From a bacterium (GTDB lineage: Bacteria; DRYD01): a stretch of DNA of 32,262 bases. The translations under genes and the position numbers were made by a program. Location of the stretch: assembly GCA_026418475.1 (NCBI GenBank), contig JAOABG010000009.1:1-32262 (forward strand). The letters run 5' to 3'. Below, piece by piece: positions 1-8,117 of this stretch; position 1 is the stretch's first letter, and every line of letters begins with the position of its first letter. The notes beneath the pieces were generated by a model that had not been told where the DNA came from, made no database searches, and saw only the letters and a list, made by a program, of their open reading frames with translations.

Positions 1-37
1 CCATATCACTAATATATAAATACCAAATGAAAAATAC

Positions 38-76
38 AAAAAAGTAATCCCTCTCGTAAAGAGGGATTACTTTTTT
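38..76 (-). terminator. Rho-independent terminator of the sugar transferase unit
   Basis: Two perfect 17-base arms (38-54 and 60-76) enclose a 5-base loop. The G/C core AATCCCTCT/AGAGGGATT is flanked by A and T runs, so on the minus strand the stem is followed by a T-rich stretch. The stop codon of the sugar transferase (67-69) lies inside the stem, so the terminator overlaps the gene end. The symmetry could also let it stop plus-strand transcription. Bases 1-37 hold no gene that I can see. Confidence 0.9.
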
Positions 77-699
77 TCCCAAACACCTTCCCGCTTAATA
101 ACTACAAATATAGTTCTTATAATTATATATAAATCAAGTAAAAGAGAATAGTTTTTTATATATGTTAAGTCATAAATGATTCTTTTTTCCCAAGAAATAG
201 TATTTCTACCGTTTACTTGAGCTAATCCAGTTATACCTGGTTTAACAAGAGTCCTTTTTTTCTGGACATCACTTAACTGCTGATACTGTTCTGGAAGATT
301 TGGTCTTGGACCAATAAAGCTCATATGCCCCAAAATAATATTTATCAATTGAGGGAGCTCATCCAAAGAAGTCTCCCTCAAAAAGTTTCCCACTCTTGTA
401 ACTCTCGGGTCGCCTTTATAAGTGTGTATACCCCCATTCTGCTGCAAAGTTCTGAATGTTCTGAACTTGAACATCTTAAATGGCCTACCATGTAACCCTG
501 TCCTCAACTGAACAAAAAAAATCGGCCAACCATCATCCAAATAAATACATACAGATATTATCAAAAAAACAGGCAACAAAATAACAAGTAAAACCAGAGC
601 CAAAAATCTATCAAAAGTGTATTTAAAAACAAGCTGGTACCTCTGAAAATTCGAAATCCGTATATCTTTGAAAGAATCTATTTTACTATCGTGACTCAT
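67..699 (-). CDS. Bacterial sugar transferase (PglC/WcaJ-type phosphoglycosyltransferase)
   Basis: Predicted to transfer a sugar phosphate from a nucleotide sugar to undecaprenyl phosphate at the inner face of the membrane, the first step in building a surface polysaccharide or glycan. The 210-residue protein has the family's order: one membrane segment (about 32-52), the GWPIFFVQLRTG and FKMFKFRT motifs, the SLDELPQL motif with the Asp-Glu catalytic pair (D113-E114), MSFIGPRP, and KPGITGLAQVNGRN. The length fits the minimal, monotopic PglC-like class without the N-terminal multi-membrane domain of WbaP. The frame is open to 777, but I chose the ATG at 699 because the family homology begins soon after it and it overlaps the kinase stop by only 14 bases. 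No good ribosome binding site precedes it, so translation is probably coupled to the kinase. No glycosyltransferases lie next to it in this window; substrate sugar unknown. Confidence 0.88.
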   Translation of the reverse strand: MSHDSKIDSFKDIRISNFQRYQLVFKYTFDRFLALVLLVILLPVFLIISVCIYLDDGWPIFFVQLRTGLHGRPFKMFKFRTFRTLQQNGGIHTYKGDPRVTRVGNFLRETSLDELPQLINIILGHMSFIGPRPNLPEQYQQLSDVQKKRTLVKPGITGLAQVNGRNTISWEKRIIYDLTYIKNYSLLLDLYIIIRTIFVVIKREGVWEKK

Positions 700-1882
700 T
701 AGAGGGTAAAGTGAAATAAAATGTTGTTCCCACTGATAATTGGCTTTCAAACCATATCTTACCACCAAGTGTTTCAACTAAGTATTTAACTATAACTAAT
801 CCCAAACCAGTTCCTTGAGCAACAGACATTGATATAGAAGTTCTGAAAAATTTTTCAAATATATGTGGCTTTTCCTTGTCAGGAATCCCTATACCCGTGT
901 CAGAAATACTAACAAGAATTTCCGAATCTTGCTTGCTAATACCTATGGTTATTTCCCCACCAAATGGAGTGTACTTTATAGCGTTGTCTATTAAATTTAG
1001 AAGAATCTGTTCAACTTTCTCTTCATCAGCAAAAACTATATAATCCTCATCATCACTATATTCCCTATTTATAGTCAAGTCAGAAGATTTAATACGAGGA
1101 TAAACCAATTCTAAGACATTTTCAACTATATCTTTAATATCAAACTTTTTTCTTTTGAAATGAACTTTTGCAGCCTCAATCCTTGATATATCCAATATAG
1201 CATTTACCAAATTATTCAACCTGTTTGATTCATTATATATTATATGAACAAATTTCATGACTTCTTCTTTTGAGAGATCTTCTTGCAATATTGTTTCAGC
1301 AAAACCCTTTATTGAAGTAAGAGGAGTTCTTAATTCATGAGAAACCATTGAAATAATTTTTTCACTTATTTCATCAAACTTCTGTCTCAAATAAGCCTCA
1401 GAAAAAGAATCAAAAATTATACTTCTTATACTCTTATTCTTATCATACCTAACCAAAGAATATCCATATGATATGTTATCAATAATATTTTTAATTTTTT
1501 CAAATTCTATACTTTCCTTAATGATGTTTGTTTTTATTTCAGAAATTATCCTAATAGCAGCTATTTTCAAATTGTATATATCCAACGATTTCTTGTATCT
1601 TGGTTTAGAAATCAATAGCAATATTATTTGATCATCACGATAATCGTTAATGAGAACCAAGTCATCCTGTCTAAAAATCCTACCTTTTAAACTTAACAAA
1701 AATTCACAAATATTTCTAAAAAGTTTTTGATAAAAATCAGTACCGTACTTTTCCTTTATCAACCCAGCAGAAGTTAACTCAAACGTTATTAACCCTATCA
1801 ATTCCTGTTCAATTAATCTACTTTCTATAAAATCTAAGCAACTAAATATTGGTTTCAAATCCAATGTTTCAACATTATCCAT
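686..1882 (-). CDS. Orphan sensor histidine kinase with degenerate GGDEF-like N-terminus
   Basis: A 398-residue HisKA/HATPase_c kinase. The dimerisation/phosphoacceptor region shows MVSHELRTPLTSIKGF (phosphorylated His182), the N-box LLNLIDNAIKYTP (N300), the G1 motif DTGIGIP (328-334) and the G2 motif GTGLGL (357-362). No membrane segment or signal peptide is visible, so it should be cytoplasmic. Residues 25-170 resemble a worn GGDEF fold: an ITFELTSAGLIKEKYG start, DDLVLINDYRDDQIILLL where RYGGDEF-type residues would be, and a GYSLVRYDK...FSEAYLRQKF ending like the last helix of GGDEF domains. The GGDEF signature itself is absent, so it is probably a non-catalytic sensor or dimer module. 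No response regulator is nearby. The ATG at 1882 has an AAAGG site upstream and begins just after the GTPase stop, suggesting one transcript. Confidence 0.9.
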   Translation of the reverse strand: MDNVETLDLKPIFSCLDFIESRLIEQELIGLITFELTSAGLIKEKYGTDFYQKLFRNICEFLLSLKGRIFRQDDLVLINDYRDDQIILLLISKPRYKKSLDIYNLKIAAIRIISEIKTNIIKESIEFEKIKNIIDNISYGYSLVRYDKNKSIRSIIFDSFSEAYLRQKFDEISEKIISMVSHELRTPLTSIKGFAETILQEDLSKEEVMKFVHIIYNESNRLNNLVNAILDISRIEAAKVHFKRKKFDIKDIVENVLELVYPRIKSSDLTINREYSDDEDYIVFADEEKVEQILLNLIDNAIKYTPFGGEITIGISKQDSEILVSISDTGIGIPDKEKPHIFEKFFRTSISMSVAQGTGLGLVIVKYLVETLGGKIWFESQLSVGTTFYFTLPSNESR

Positions 1883-1884
1883 AT

Positions 1885-3198
1885 CTAAATTCTAACCTTT
1901 AGGCGTTCCTTAATAAGATCATCAAGTTTTACATTCTCTTCCTCAAGATAATACTCCACAAAAACAGTGGGTTTATTTATATTCATTAGTTTAGTTATAT
2001 CAAAAGGAGTAGCAATAATAACACAATCAGCTTCTATTTTATTAATTGTCTCTTCAAGCTCCTTTATCTGTTCAGGGAAATACCCCATAGCAGGCAAAAC
2101 TTCCCTAACCTGAGTATACTTTTCATAGGTTTTTTTAACAGAACCAACAGCATAAGAATAAGGACTAATAATTTGACAACCATACTTTTTAGCTATAAGA
2201 TATCCAGCACCAAATGACATATCCCCATGTGTTAATGTTGGTCCATCTTCAATAACAACCACCCTCTTGTTTTTTACTAAATCAGGATTATCTATTTTTA
2301 CAGGAGATTTTGCCTTAACTATAACAGCTCCAGGATTAATCATTTTTATATTATCTTCAACTCTTCTTATATTATCCTCAGAAGAAGAATCTATTTTATT
2401 AATAACTGCCAAATGACACATTCTGGCGTTAACCTCACCTGGAAAATACGACAATTCATGGTTTGGCCTATGAGGATCAAAAACTGTTATCCATATATCT
2501 GGTTTGAAAAATGGAAAATCGTTATTACCTCCATCCCAAACTATTACATCAGCTTCTTTTTCAGCTTCTTTCAATATTTTTTCATAATCTACACCTGCGT
2601 AAACCACATGACCCTCTTTTATATGAGGTAAATACTCTTCACCCTCTTCAATAGTACAATTGTGCTTTATTATATCATCAGGTGTTTCAAACCTTTGGAC
2701 AATCTGTTTTGAAAGATCCCCGTAAGGCATTGGATGCCTAACAACCACAACTTTTAATCCCATACCTTTCAATATCTTGGCAACTTTTCTTGAAGTCTGA
2801 CTCTTACCACAACCAGTTCTTACAGCAGTCACAGCAACAACAGGCTTAGAAGAATACAAAAAAGTACTTTTAGGAGAAAGCAATCTGAAATTGGCACCAG
2901 CCTTTAAAACTCTACTTGCAAGATTCATAACATACACATGACTAACATCAGAATAAGAAAAAACCACCTCATCAACCAAATATTTTTCGATCAAACTTTC
3001 CAAATCATCTTCAGAATAAATGGGAATCCCGTTGGGATAATTCCTACCAGCCAGAACCTCAGGATAAACCCTATTATCTATTGAAGGTATTTGAGTAGCA
3101 GTAAAAGCTACAACCTGATAATCATCCTTATCTCTAAAAAAAACGTTGAAATTATGAAAGTCCCTTCCGCCAGCACCCAAGATAATAACCCTTTTCAT
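1885..3198 (-). CDS. Cyclic 2,3-diphosphoglycerate synthetase-like P-loop NTPase
   Basis: A 437-residue protein. It opens with a Rossmann-like GAGGRDFHNFN motif (8-18), has a P-loop AVRTGCGKSQTSRK (125-138, GCGKS at 129-133), and contains VWDGGNNDFPFF and HGDMSFGAG segments. I recognise this architecture as that of the archaeal cyclic 2,3-diphosphoglycerate synthetase family. In methanogens that enzyme makes a thermoprotective cyclic phosphate ester from 2,3-bisphosphoglycerate and ATP. Bacterial relatives are usually annotated by homology only, so the substrate here is unproven; a general GTPase or metal-chaperone-like role is the alternative. The start at 3198 has an excellent AAAGGAGGGG site 7 bases upstream. 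It is the first gene of the unit that continues into the kinase and sugar transferase. Confidence 0.72.
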   Translation of the reverse strand: MKRVIILGAGGRDFHNFNVFFRDKDDYQVVAFTATQIPSIDNRVYPEVLAGRNYPNGIPIYSEDDLESLIEKYLVDEVVFSYSDVSHVYVMNLASRVLKAGANFRLLSPKSTFLYSSKPVVAVTAVRTGCGKSQTSRKVAKILKGMGLKVVVVRHPMPYGDLSKQIVQRFETPDDIIKHNCTIEEGEEYLPHIKEGHVVYAGVDYEKILKEAEKEADVIVWDGGNNDFPFFKPDIWITVFDPHRPNHELSYFPGEVNARMCHLAVINKIDSSSEDNIRRVEDNIKMINPGAVIVKAKSPVKIDNPDLVKNKRVVVIEDGPTLTHGDMSFGAGYLIAKKYGCQIISPYSYAVGSVKKTYEKYTQVREVLPAMGYFPEQIKELEETINKIEADCVIIATPFDITKLMNINKPTVFVEYYLEEENVKLDDLIKERLKVRI

Positions 3199-3296
3199 AA
3201 AGAGACCCCTCCTTTGAACAACTGCAATATAGTTTTCTATATCAAATAAAATAAAACCTTCTATAAAATACAGTATATTAAGAATTAATTTTAAGA

Positions 3297-3818
3297 TTAT
3301 AATTTTTTAGTTTCAAAAAAATAGAACATTCCAATAGCAAATATAGCTAAAATAGCAATGATAGTGTAAGGTGAAACATTAAAATACTGATATATGGTAA
3401 TTTTTCCCAAGTTGCCAAACTCAATAATGGGTTTCAAATATGGATATAAATTGGCAAAGATCATAGAACCAACCAACATACCAAGTATAGCAAATAAAGC
3501 GTGAATCCTTCCTTCAGCCAAAGCAGCAACAGAAGTCCCAGGACAATACCCAGTCATAGCCCAACCTAAACCAAACAGAATACCACCCACAACAATTGCC
3601 CCAATCATCATAGGTTTCAAATGAAGACTAATTAATCCCATCTGATACAAAACATTTACACCTATAGAACCAACAAGGACAGCAGAAAACATAAACTTTA
3701 TAATAGTCATATCTTTTAGTAATACCGCCGAGATTTGTTTTTCATATCTTATAACCCTTGCAAAAGTAAGTATAGAACCAAAAATTACTCCAAACACTAA
3801 ACCAAGTATTAATTCCAC
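3297..3818 (-). CDS. YeeE/YedE (TsuA-like) transporter, second half-protein
   Basis: A 173-residue membrane protein with about five hydrophobic segments and the family motif GYCPGT (Cys92). YeeE/YedE proteins, including TsuA, import thiosulfate through a path lined by conserved cysteines. The full-length form is about twice this size and has two pseudo-symmetric halves. Here the halves are separate genes, and this one carries the GYCPGT half. The start is a GTG at 3818, placed 7 bases after AGGAGGTG; that site overlaps the 3' end of the upstream half gene, whose stop is 6 bases before this start. Last gene of the sulfur operon. The 98 bases between it and the next gene (3199-3296) hold the ribosome binding site of the GTPase gene and no clear terminator. 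Thiosulfate is the likely substrate, but another sulfur species is possible. Confidence 0.85.
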   Translation of the reverse strand: MELILGLVFGVIFGSILTFARVIRYEKQISAVLLKDMTIIKFMFSAVLVGSIGVNVLYQMGLISLHLKPMMIGAIVVGGILFGLGWAMTGYCPGTSVAALAEGRIHALFAILGMLVGSMIFANLYPYLKPIIEFGNLGKITIYQYFNVSPYTIIAILAIFAIGMFYFFETKKL

Positions 3819-3824
3819 ACATAA

Positions 3825-4352
3825 TCACCTCCTACTTCTATATATCAAGTTTGCAAATATTATAGCAGAAGAGAAAAAGACAATAACTGCAAGCAAAGAA
3901 CCCAATGAAAGCTGCATCATGCCACTCAACCCATGTCCACTTGGACAACCATCGGCCAACCTGGCACCAAAAGCAACAAAAAACCCTCCAACAAAAGCAA
4001 AAACAGCTCTCAGAATAAAGTTATTCCCAAACCGTTCCCTGAAAATGGGAGGTACCAACTCAATCCTAAAACTCCCCGACAGAATAGAAGAAATCAAAGC
4101 CCCCAAAAATATACCAATAACAAACATAAATTGCCAATCAATGGTCAATTTCACTTTTTCATAATACTGATTTGATAAATCATGAACAAAAAACTTTTCT
4201 ATTAAACCTGCCATTTTAACAAAAGTAGTAGAAGTGCCAAAAAATTTGGTATCACCTATCAATACCGTGGTTAAATACACTACCAGTATGGCAAGTATTC
4301 CAACCAAAATACCACCAATATAGGGATTTAAAACCCTTTCCTTCATACTCAT
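3825..4352 (-). CDS. YeeE/YedE (TsuA-like) transporter, first half-protein
   Basis: A 175-residue membrane protein and the partner of the next gene. It has about four hydrophobic segments and the motif RLADGCPSGHGLSG (Cys136), the other conserved cysteine signature of YeeE/YedE. Together the two halves would rebuild one thiosulfate-type sulfur transporter in the cytoplasmic membrane. The hydrophilic loop at 50-72 lies between the first two segments. I chose the ATG at 4352, 5 bases after AAAGG; a GTG at 4355 and an ATG at 4346 are also in frame. The gene begins 9 bases after the repressor stop, so translation of repressor and transporter is probably linked. Confidence 0.85.
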   Translation of the reverse strand: MSMKERVLNPYIGGILVGILAILVVYLTTVLIGDTKFFGTSTTFVKMAGLIEKFFVHDLSNQYYEKVKLTIDWQFMFVIGIFLGALISSILSGSFRIELVPPIFRERFGNNFILRAVFAFVGGFFVAFGARLADGCPSGHGLSGMMQLSLGSLLAVIVFFSSAIIFANLIYRSRR

Positions 4353-4361
4353 CACAACCTT

Positions 4362-4661
4362 TCATAAATATTTTTCTATTAGTTTGCTTACAGATGATAT
4401 CTTTTCCTTCAATTCCTTATATTCATCAGATTCTCTATCATTAATACAGCAGTTATTTTCCAAAATCTTTGACACAGCATTTGTAAAAGTTTTATGTATA
4501 GCTTGTTTAACAGCTGCTAATTGATGTATAACAATATCACAACTCTCTTCTTTCTCTATCATATTTATTATAGCTCTTATCTGACCTTCTATTTTAGACA
4601 ACCTCGCAACAAGTTCCCTTTTATCAGCCTTATCCATTATCTTTAAATCATTCTTCATCAT
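4362..4661 (-). CDS. CsoR/CstR-family transcriptional repressor
   Basis: A 99-residue all-helical repressor of the CsoR/RcnR/FrmR/CstR family, with the opening helix motif RLSKIEGQIRAIINMIEKEESC. It keeps the first family cysteine (C41) and has a Cys pair at 71-72 about 30 residues on. The copper-type C-H-C set needs a His four residues before the second Cys; here that place holds Leu or Glu. This favours a CstR-like persulfide sensor, in which two cysteines become cross-linked by sulfur and DNA is released. Its place within a persulfide-handling operon supports that. A formaldehyde (FrmR) or other metal sensor is less likely. The start at 4661 follows a strong AAGGGGGTG site. The likely target is the GGGTA cluster upstream of the first operon gene. 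Confidence 0.83.
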   Translation of the reverse strand: MMKNDLKIMDKADKRELVARLSKIEGQIRAIINMIEKEESCDIVIHQLAAVKQAIHKTFTNAVSKILENNCCINDRESDEYKELKEKISSVSKLIEKYL

Positions 4662-4674
4662 AATCTCACCCCCT

Positions 4675-4706
4675 TAAATATTCACAATTTTAAATATTCA
4701 CAATTT
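4675..4706. repeat. Perfect 16-bp tandem duplication at the 3' end of the exporter gene
   Basis: TAAATATTCACAATTT occurs twice head to tail (4675-4690, 4691-4706). One copy contains the exporter's TGA stop and last codons; the other fills the gap before the repressor's ribosome binding site. Confidence 0.9.
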
Positions 4707-5903
4707 TACGAACTGCCCCAAAATAAGGATTACAAAATAAGAAACTAAACCAACAAATACAGCACCAATAAAGCCAATAACGAAAGGTTTTATTCCTATT
4801 CCTCTAAAAACAGAAAAATTCGTATTTAACCCAACCGCAGCCATAGCAGTACCCAACAAATACTTAGAACCCCAAAGTTCACCAATATTATTAACCAAAC
4901 TTTTCCATGCAGTAGAATCGAAAATTCCCAAAGCAAGACTTCCATTCATTAAAGCTACATCCCCAACGGACCTCAAAACAGCCATAAGAATAAAACCAAT
5001 TATAAACGTTGGTATTAAAGAAACAATATTTATTTTCTGATGTTCTTCATCCACTTTACTCCTTAAATAAAGGAAGGCAAGCAGAGGAACAACAACTGCA
5101 AGAAATAAATTTCTCGTCAATTTAGTTACAGTAGCAGCTTTAAATACAGTATCATCAGAAAAAACCTCCTTGTAGGTAAGAGCAGCACCGACTACCTGTG
5201 AAGTCTCATGAATAGCAGTTCCCAAAAACAATCCTATCTGTTCAGAAGTGGTAAACAAAAATTTAGCTAAATATGGATATAGAAACATAGCTAATAAACC
5301 AAATATAGTTACGTTAGCTACAGAGTAAGCTATTTCTTTATTATCAGCTTTTATTGCAGGAGATACAGAAACAATAGCAGTAACACCACATATACTTGTA
5401 CCAGCAGCTATTAAAGTCCCCAATTTCTCAGGTAACTTCATCAATTTATTGATAAAGTAAATAAATATCAGAGCTGAAAAAATTACAATTAACACAATTG
5501 GTATTCCCCAAAATCCCAATTTCAGCACCTCATTAACACTGAGCTTTATCCCAACAAATATTATACCTAATCTGAGAATTTTAGTGACAGAAAAATCTAT
5601 TCCATTCTTGAAAATATCAGAAAGCTTAAAAATATTAGAAACTATCATACCAAGAATTATAGCAATCAAAACTGAAGAGATAGGACTGCTCTTACCAGTG
5701 GGATCTATACCCTGAATTTTCAGTAAAAATTTTCCAATACCATCAGCTATAGGTATAGCGAGTAACATCAAAAGAACTGATAAAGCAAGTCCTGGAATTA
5801 TAGACGGTAATAAACGTAAATTTTTGACTCCGAATAAAGCCTTGATAAATTTATTTTCATTTTCAATTTCTTTATCTACACTTTCAGTTTCCTTTATGCC
5901 CAT
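4698..5903 (-). CDS. YeiH-family putative sulfate/sulfur-anion exporter
   Basis: A 401-residue integral membrane protein of the UPF0324/YeiH family (PF03601), normally described as a putative sulfate exporter. About ten hydrophobic segments follow a 30-residue acidic, charged N-terminal tail. Family-like stretches include GTSICGVTAIVSVSPAIKAD (about 168-187), LGTAIHETSQVVGAALTY and the C-terminal GTAMAAVGLNTNF segment. The start at 5903 follows GGAAGGAG by 9 bases. It sits between DsrE2 and the repressor in the sulfur operon. The likely role is to export an oxidised or waste sulfur anion such as sulfite, made when persulfides are oxidised. The exact ion is not established for the family. Confidence 0.87.
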   Translation of the reverse strand: MGIKETESVDKEIENENKFIKALFGVKNLRLLPSIIPGLALSVLLMLLAIPIADGIGKFLLKIQGIDPTGKSSPISSVLIAIILGMIVSNIFKLSDIFKNGIDFSVTKILRLGIIFVGIKLSVNEVLKLGFWGIPIVLIVIFSALIFIYFINKLMKLPEKLGTLIAAGTSICGVTAIVSVSPAIKADNKEIAYSVANVTIFGLLAMFLYPYLAKFLFTTSEQIGLFLGTAIHETSQVVGAALTYKEVFSDDTVFKAATVTKLTRNLFLAVVVPLLAFLYLRSKVDEEHQKINIVSLIPTFIIGFILMAVLRSVGDVALMNGSLALGIFDSTAWKSLVNNIGELWGSKYLLGTAMAAVGLNTNFSVFRGIGIKPFVIGFIGAVFVGLVSYFVILILGQFVKL

Positions 5904-5925
5904 AAAACATAACTCCTTCCCAAAA

Positions 5926-6537
5926 CTATATAAATATGGTCATAGCAGAATTAAGAGCGTGCGATAAGAAATAGGCAACTCCTCCAGATTCAACACCTTC
6001 CATAAGTTCATCATCTTGAATACCCAAAACATCCTTAGACATTTCACAGGCTACAAATCTTATTCCAAGATCTTTAGCAATCTTTATCAAATCCTCAAGA
6101 GTATTAACATTCTTTTCTTTCATCATATTTTTCAACATCATAGCTCCTATACCTAAAAAATTCATCTTTGAAACCGGTAAATCATTATAACTTTTGGGAT
6201 TAAGCAGAGAGAATAATTTCTGATGCCATTTCTTATTTTTGATGTTTCTTTTCACTTTTATAGAATTAATTCCCCAGAAAGTGAAAAAAACAGTAACCTC
6301 CTTACCAAAAGAAGCAGCACCAGTTGCAATTATCATCGAAGCAAGAACCCTATCCAAATCACCTGAGAAAACAACTATTGAAACCTTATTTCTCTGATTT
6401 ATAACTTCTGAAAGCTGGTCTTTCAAATTATTCAACTCTTTCTGTAATTCGTTTATCTGATTGTACATTTCTGCAATAGATTTTTCTGTAACAGATTGGT
6501 TTTCAAACGATTCATTTCTTACAGCTTCAAAAGACAT
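5926..6537 (-). CDS. DsrE2-type (DsrE/F/H-like) sulfur carrier protein
   Basis: A 203-residue protein. A hydrophilic coiled-coil-like N-terminus (about 20-50) is followed by a DsrE/DrsE_2 domain that starts KVSIVVFSGDLDRVLASMII. The domain has the TFWG motif and the ACEMSKDVLGI segment, with the probable sulfur-binding Cys164. Short hydrophobic stretches (65-90, 125-138) are typical of this group. DsrE2 proteins are usually encoded beside TusA and a rhodanese and are thought to relay persulfide sulfur, though their exact role is less clear than that of TusA. The start has an ideal AAGGAGG site 7 bases upstream. It is 12 bases downstream of tusA. Confidence 0.88.
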   Translation of the reverse strand: MSFEAVRNESFENQSVTEKSIAEMYNQINELQKELNNLKDQLSEVINQRNKVSIVVFSGDLDRVLASMIIATGAASFGKEVTVFFTFWGINSIKVKRNIKNKKWHQKLFSLLNPKSYNDLPVSKMNFLGIGAMMLKNMMKEKNVNTLEDLIKIAKDLGIRFVACEMSKDVLGIQDDELMEGVESGGVAYFLSHALNSAMTIFI

Positions 6538-6549
6538 ATATTTTCCTCC

Positions 6550-6798
6550 TTATTTTTTCTTAACATAATGTACATATATTTCTTTCCCATTTTCATCTTT
6601 TTCAGTAGCTTGAGAAATCAATTCTATTGTTTTATCAGTATTTGCCCAACCTTGGAAATCCTTAACTGATCCCTTATCTGTTGCTATTACTTTAATGACA
6701 GTTCCAGATTGAACTTTGTTTAGTTCCTGCTTTGTCTTTACAAGTGGCATAGGACAGGAAAGCCCCTTAACATCAAGAAGAATGTCAAAGTTAGTCAT
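6550..6798 (-). CDS. TusA-family sulfurtransferase
   Basis: An 82-residue protein with the complete TusA/SirA signature GLSCPMPLVKTKQEL, in which Cys15 of the CPxP motif carries the persulfide. The rest follows the family: GTVIKVIATDKGSVKDFQGWA and a C-terminal strand. It would pass sulfane sulfur between the upstream rhodanese-MBL protein and DsrE2 or other acceptors in the cytoplasm. The start at 6798 has a very strong AAGGGAGGTGAT site. The gene lies 90 bases downstream of the rhodanese-MBL gene, across a hairpin. A role in tRNA thiolation, as in E. coli, is less likely given the neighbours. Confidence 0.93.
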   Translation of the reverse strand: MTNFDILLDVKGLSCPMPLVKTKQELNKVQSGTVIKVIATDKGSVKDFQGWANTDKTIELISQATEKDENGKEIYVHYVKKK

Positions 6799-6849
6799 TC
6801 TTAAATCACCTCCCTTATTCTTTATGCTACTTTATAATATCTTATAACA

Positions 6850-6878
6850 GTAGAGAGGAGAATTTATCTCCTCTCTAC
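6850..6878 (-). terminator. Hairpin between the persulfide dioxygenase and tusA genes
   Basis: Perfect 12-base arms GTAGAGAGGAGA / TCTCCTCTCTAC (6850-6861, 6867-6878) with a 5-base loop. It lies just after the stop of the rhodanese-MBL gene. No T run follows on either strand, so full termination is doubtful. An RNA-processing or mRNA-stabilising hairpin that sets different expression of the first gene and the rest is equally possible. Confidence 0.5.
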
Positions 6879-6888
6879 CAAAATTATA

Positions 6889-8088
6889 TTATCCATTAAC
6901 GTATGCTTGTGAAAGGGCACATATATTCTTCCCAGTTTCTAGCTCTTGAGCTCTTTCTTCGTCCACTTCAATAAGCTCTATATTAACTCTCTTTATATCA
7001 ACATATTCTTGTGGGAAAACAGGTAAACTGGAAAGCATATACTTTACAAATTCATCCTTACCTTTTGTTATTAGTAGATCAAGAGCTTCATTTGACTTCT
7101 TAAGAACCCCTAAATTCTCTATAAATAAACCTTCTTCATTGGCTTCTGAGAATTTACTAAAGTGAGCAGGTAGAACAACTATATTATCATCAAAATTAAC
7201 CAATCTCAAAAGAGATTCAGCTTGAATCGGAGCCCATGACTCTCCCCTACCACCTAAATCAGGTCTTGCAACAGAAACTATAAATATCGTATCACCCGTG
7301 AAAAGATATTTATCATTTACTAAAAACACCAAATTACCCAACGTATGCCCTGGAACATGTAAAACTCTTATTTTAGATTTCCCTAGAGTCAATACATCTC
7401 CATCTTTAAGAAATGAGAACTGAACTTTTCCAATCATCACATCAACGGGATGTATGGCATCAAATGGGTGAAAATAGTAGGGAACATTTAAAATTTTGGA
7501 CAACTTAGGACCACCACTTATATGATCAGCATGTATATGTGTATCCAGTACGAAATTAACAGTTGCTCCTTTTTCCTTGATAAAATTCAAATATTTTTCA
7601 ACATGTCTCAAAGGATCAATAATAGTTGCTTGGCCATCAGAAATAATAACCCAACTCAAGTCACCTCTGGAAACTCTACTAATTTGATAAATTGAAAGTT
7701 CAGGAGATTCAACAACCGTCTTGTAATCATAATAGTTGAACCAGTTTTGCATTCCTCCTTCTATATTGTAAGCATTGTATCCCAGTTTTACAAGATTTCT
7801 TGTGAATATTTCTGATGTTCCACCTTGATCACAAACTATATAAAGTTCCTCTTTTTTAGAAAACATATTTGGGAAGTTTTTCTCTATATAATTTGTCATA
7901 TCTTTATCTATATCTCCAGAATCTAGCATTTGTGCATAATACATGTTAAATATAGTGAAATTATTTTTACCTTCTATTTTTTGAGCTTTGAACTTTTCTG
8001 GATTCCTTAGGTCAATAACAGTGACCTTTTCATCTTTAAGTATCTTCTCGTACAACTGGCCTGGGGATATCACTCTTTGGCAACTCAT
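6889..8088 (-). CDS. Rhodanese-MBL fusion, probable persulfide dioxygenase
   Basis: A 399-residue fusion. The N-terminal rhodanese domain (about 1-122) has an active-site loop YIVCDQGGTSE with Cys86. It joins a metallo-beta-lactamase domain (about 130-350) with THIHADH (H184, H186, D188, H189), VPGHTLG (H248), FTGDTIF (D266) and LPAH (H309). These are the ligands of ETHE1-type enzymes, which use non-haem iron and O2 to oxidise glutathione or low-molecular-weight persulfide to sulfite. Staphylococcal CstB joins the same modules in the opposite order. The last 75 residues are charged and unassigned. It is the first gene of the sulfur operon; the ATG at 8088 follows GGAGGTG. If the organism is anaerobic, oxygen-dependent activity is puzzling, and a sulfurtransferase or hydrolase role should be kept open. 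Confidence 0.87.
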   Translation of the reverse strand: MSCQRVISPGQLYEKILKDEKVTVIDLRNPEKFKAQKIEGKNNFTIFNMYYAQMLDSGDIDKDMTNYIEKNFPNMFSKKEELYIVCDQGGTSEIFTRNLVKLGYNAYNIEGGMQNWFNYYDYKTVVESPELSIYQISRVSRGDLSWVIISDGQATIIDPLRHVEKYLNFIKEKGATVNFVLDTHIHADHISGGPKLSKILNVPYYFHPFDAIHPVDVMIGKVQFSFLKDGDVLTLGKSKIRVLHVPGHTLGNLVFLVNDKYLFTGDTIFIVSVARPDLGGRGESWAPIQAESLLRLVNFDDNIVVLPAHFSKFSEANEEGLFIENLGVLKKSNEALDLLITKGKDEFVKYMLSSLPVFPQEYVDIKRVNIELIEVDEERAQELETGKNICALSQAYVNG

Positions 8089-8117
8089 TTAGCTCACCTC
8101 CTGTTTCACTCTTCTAT

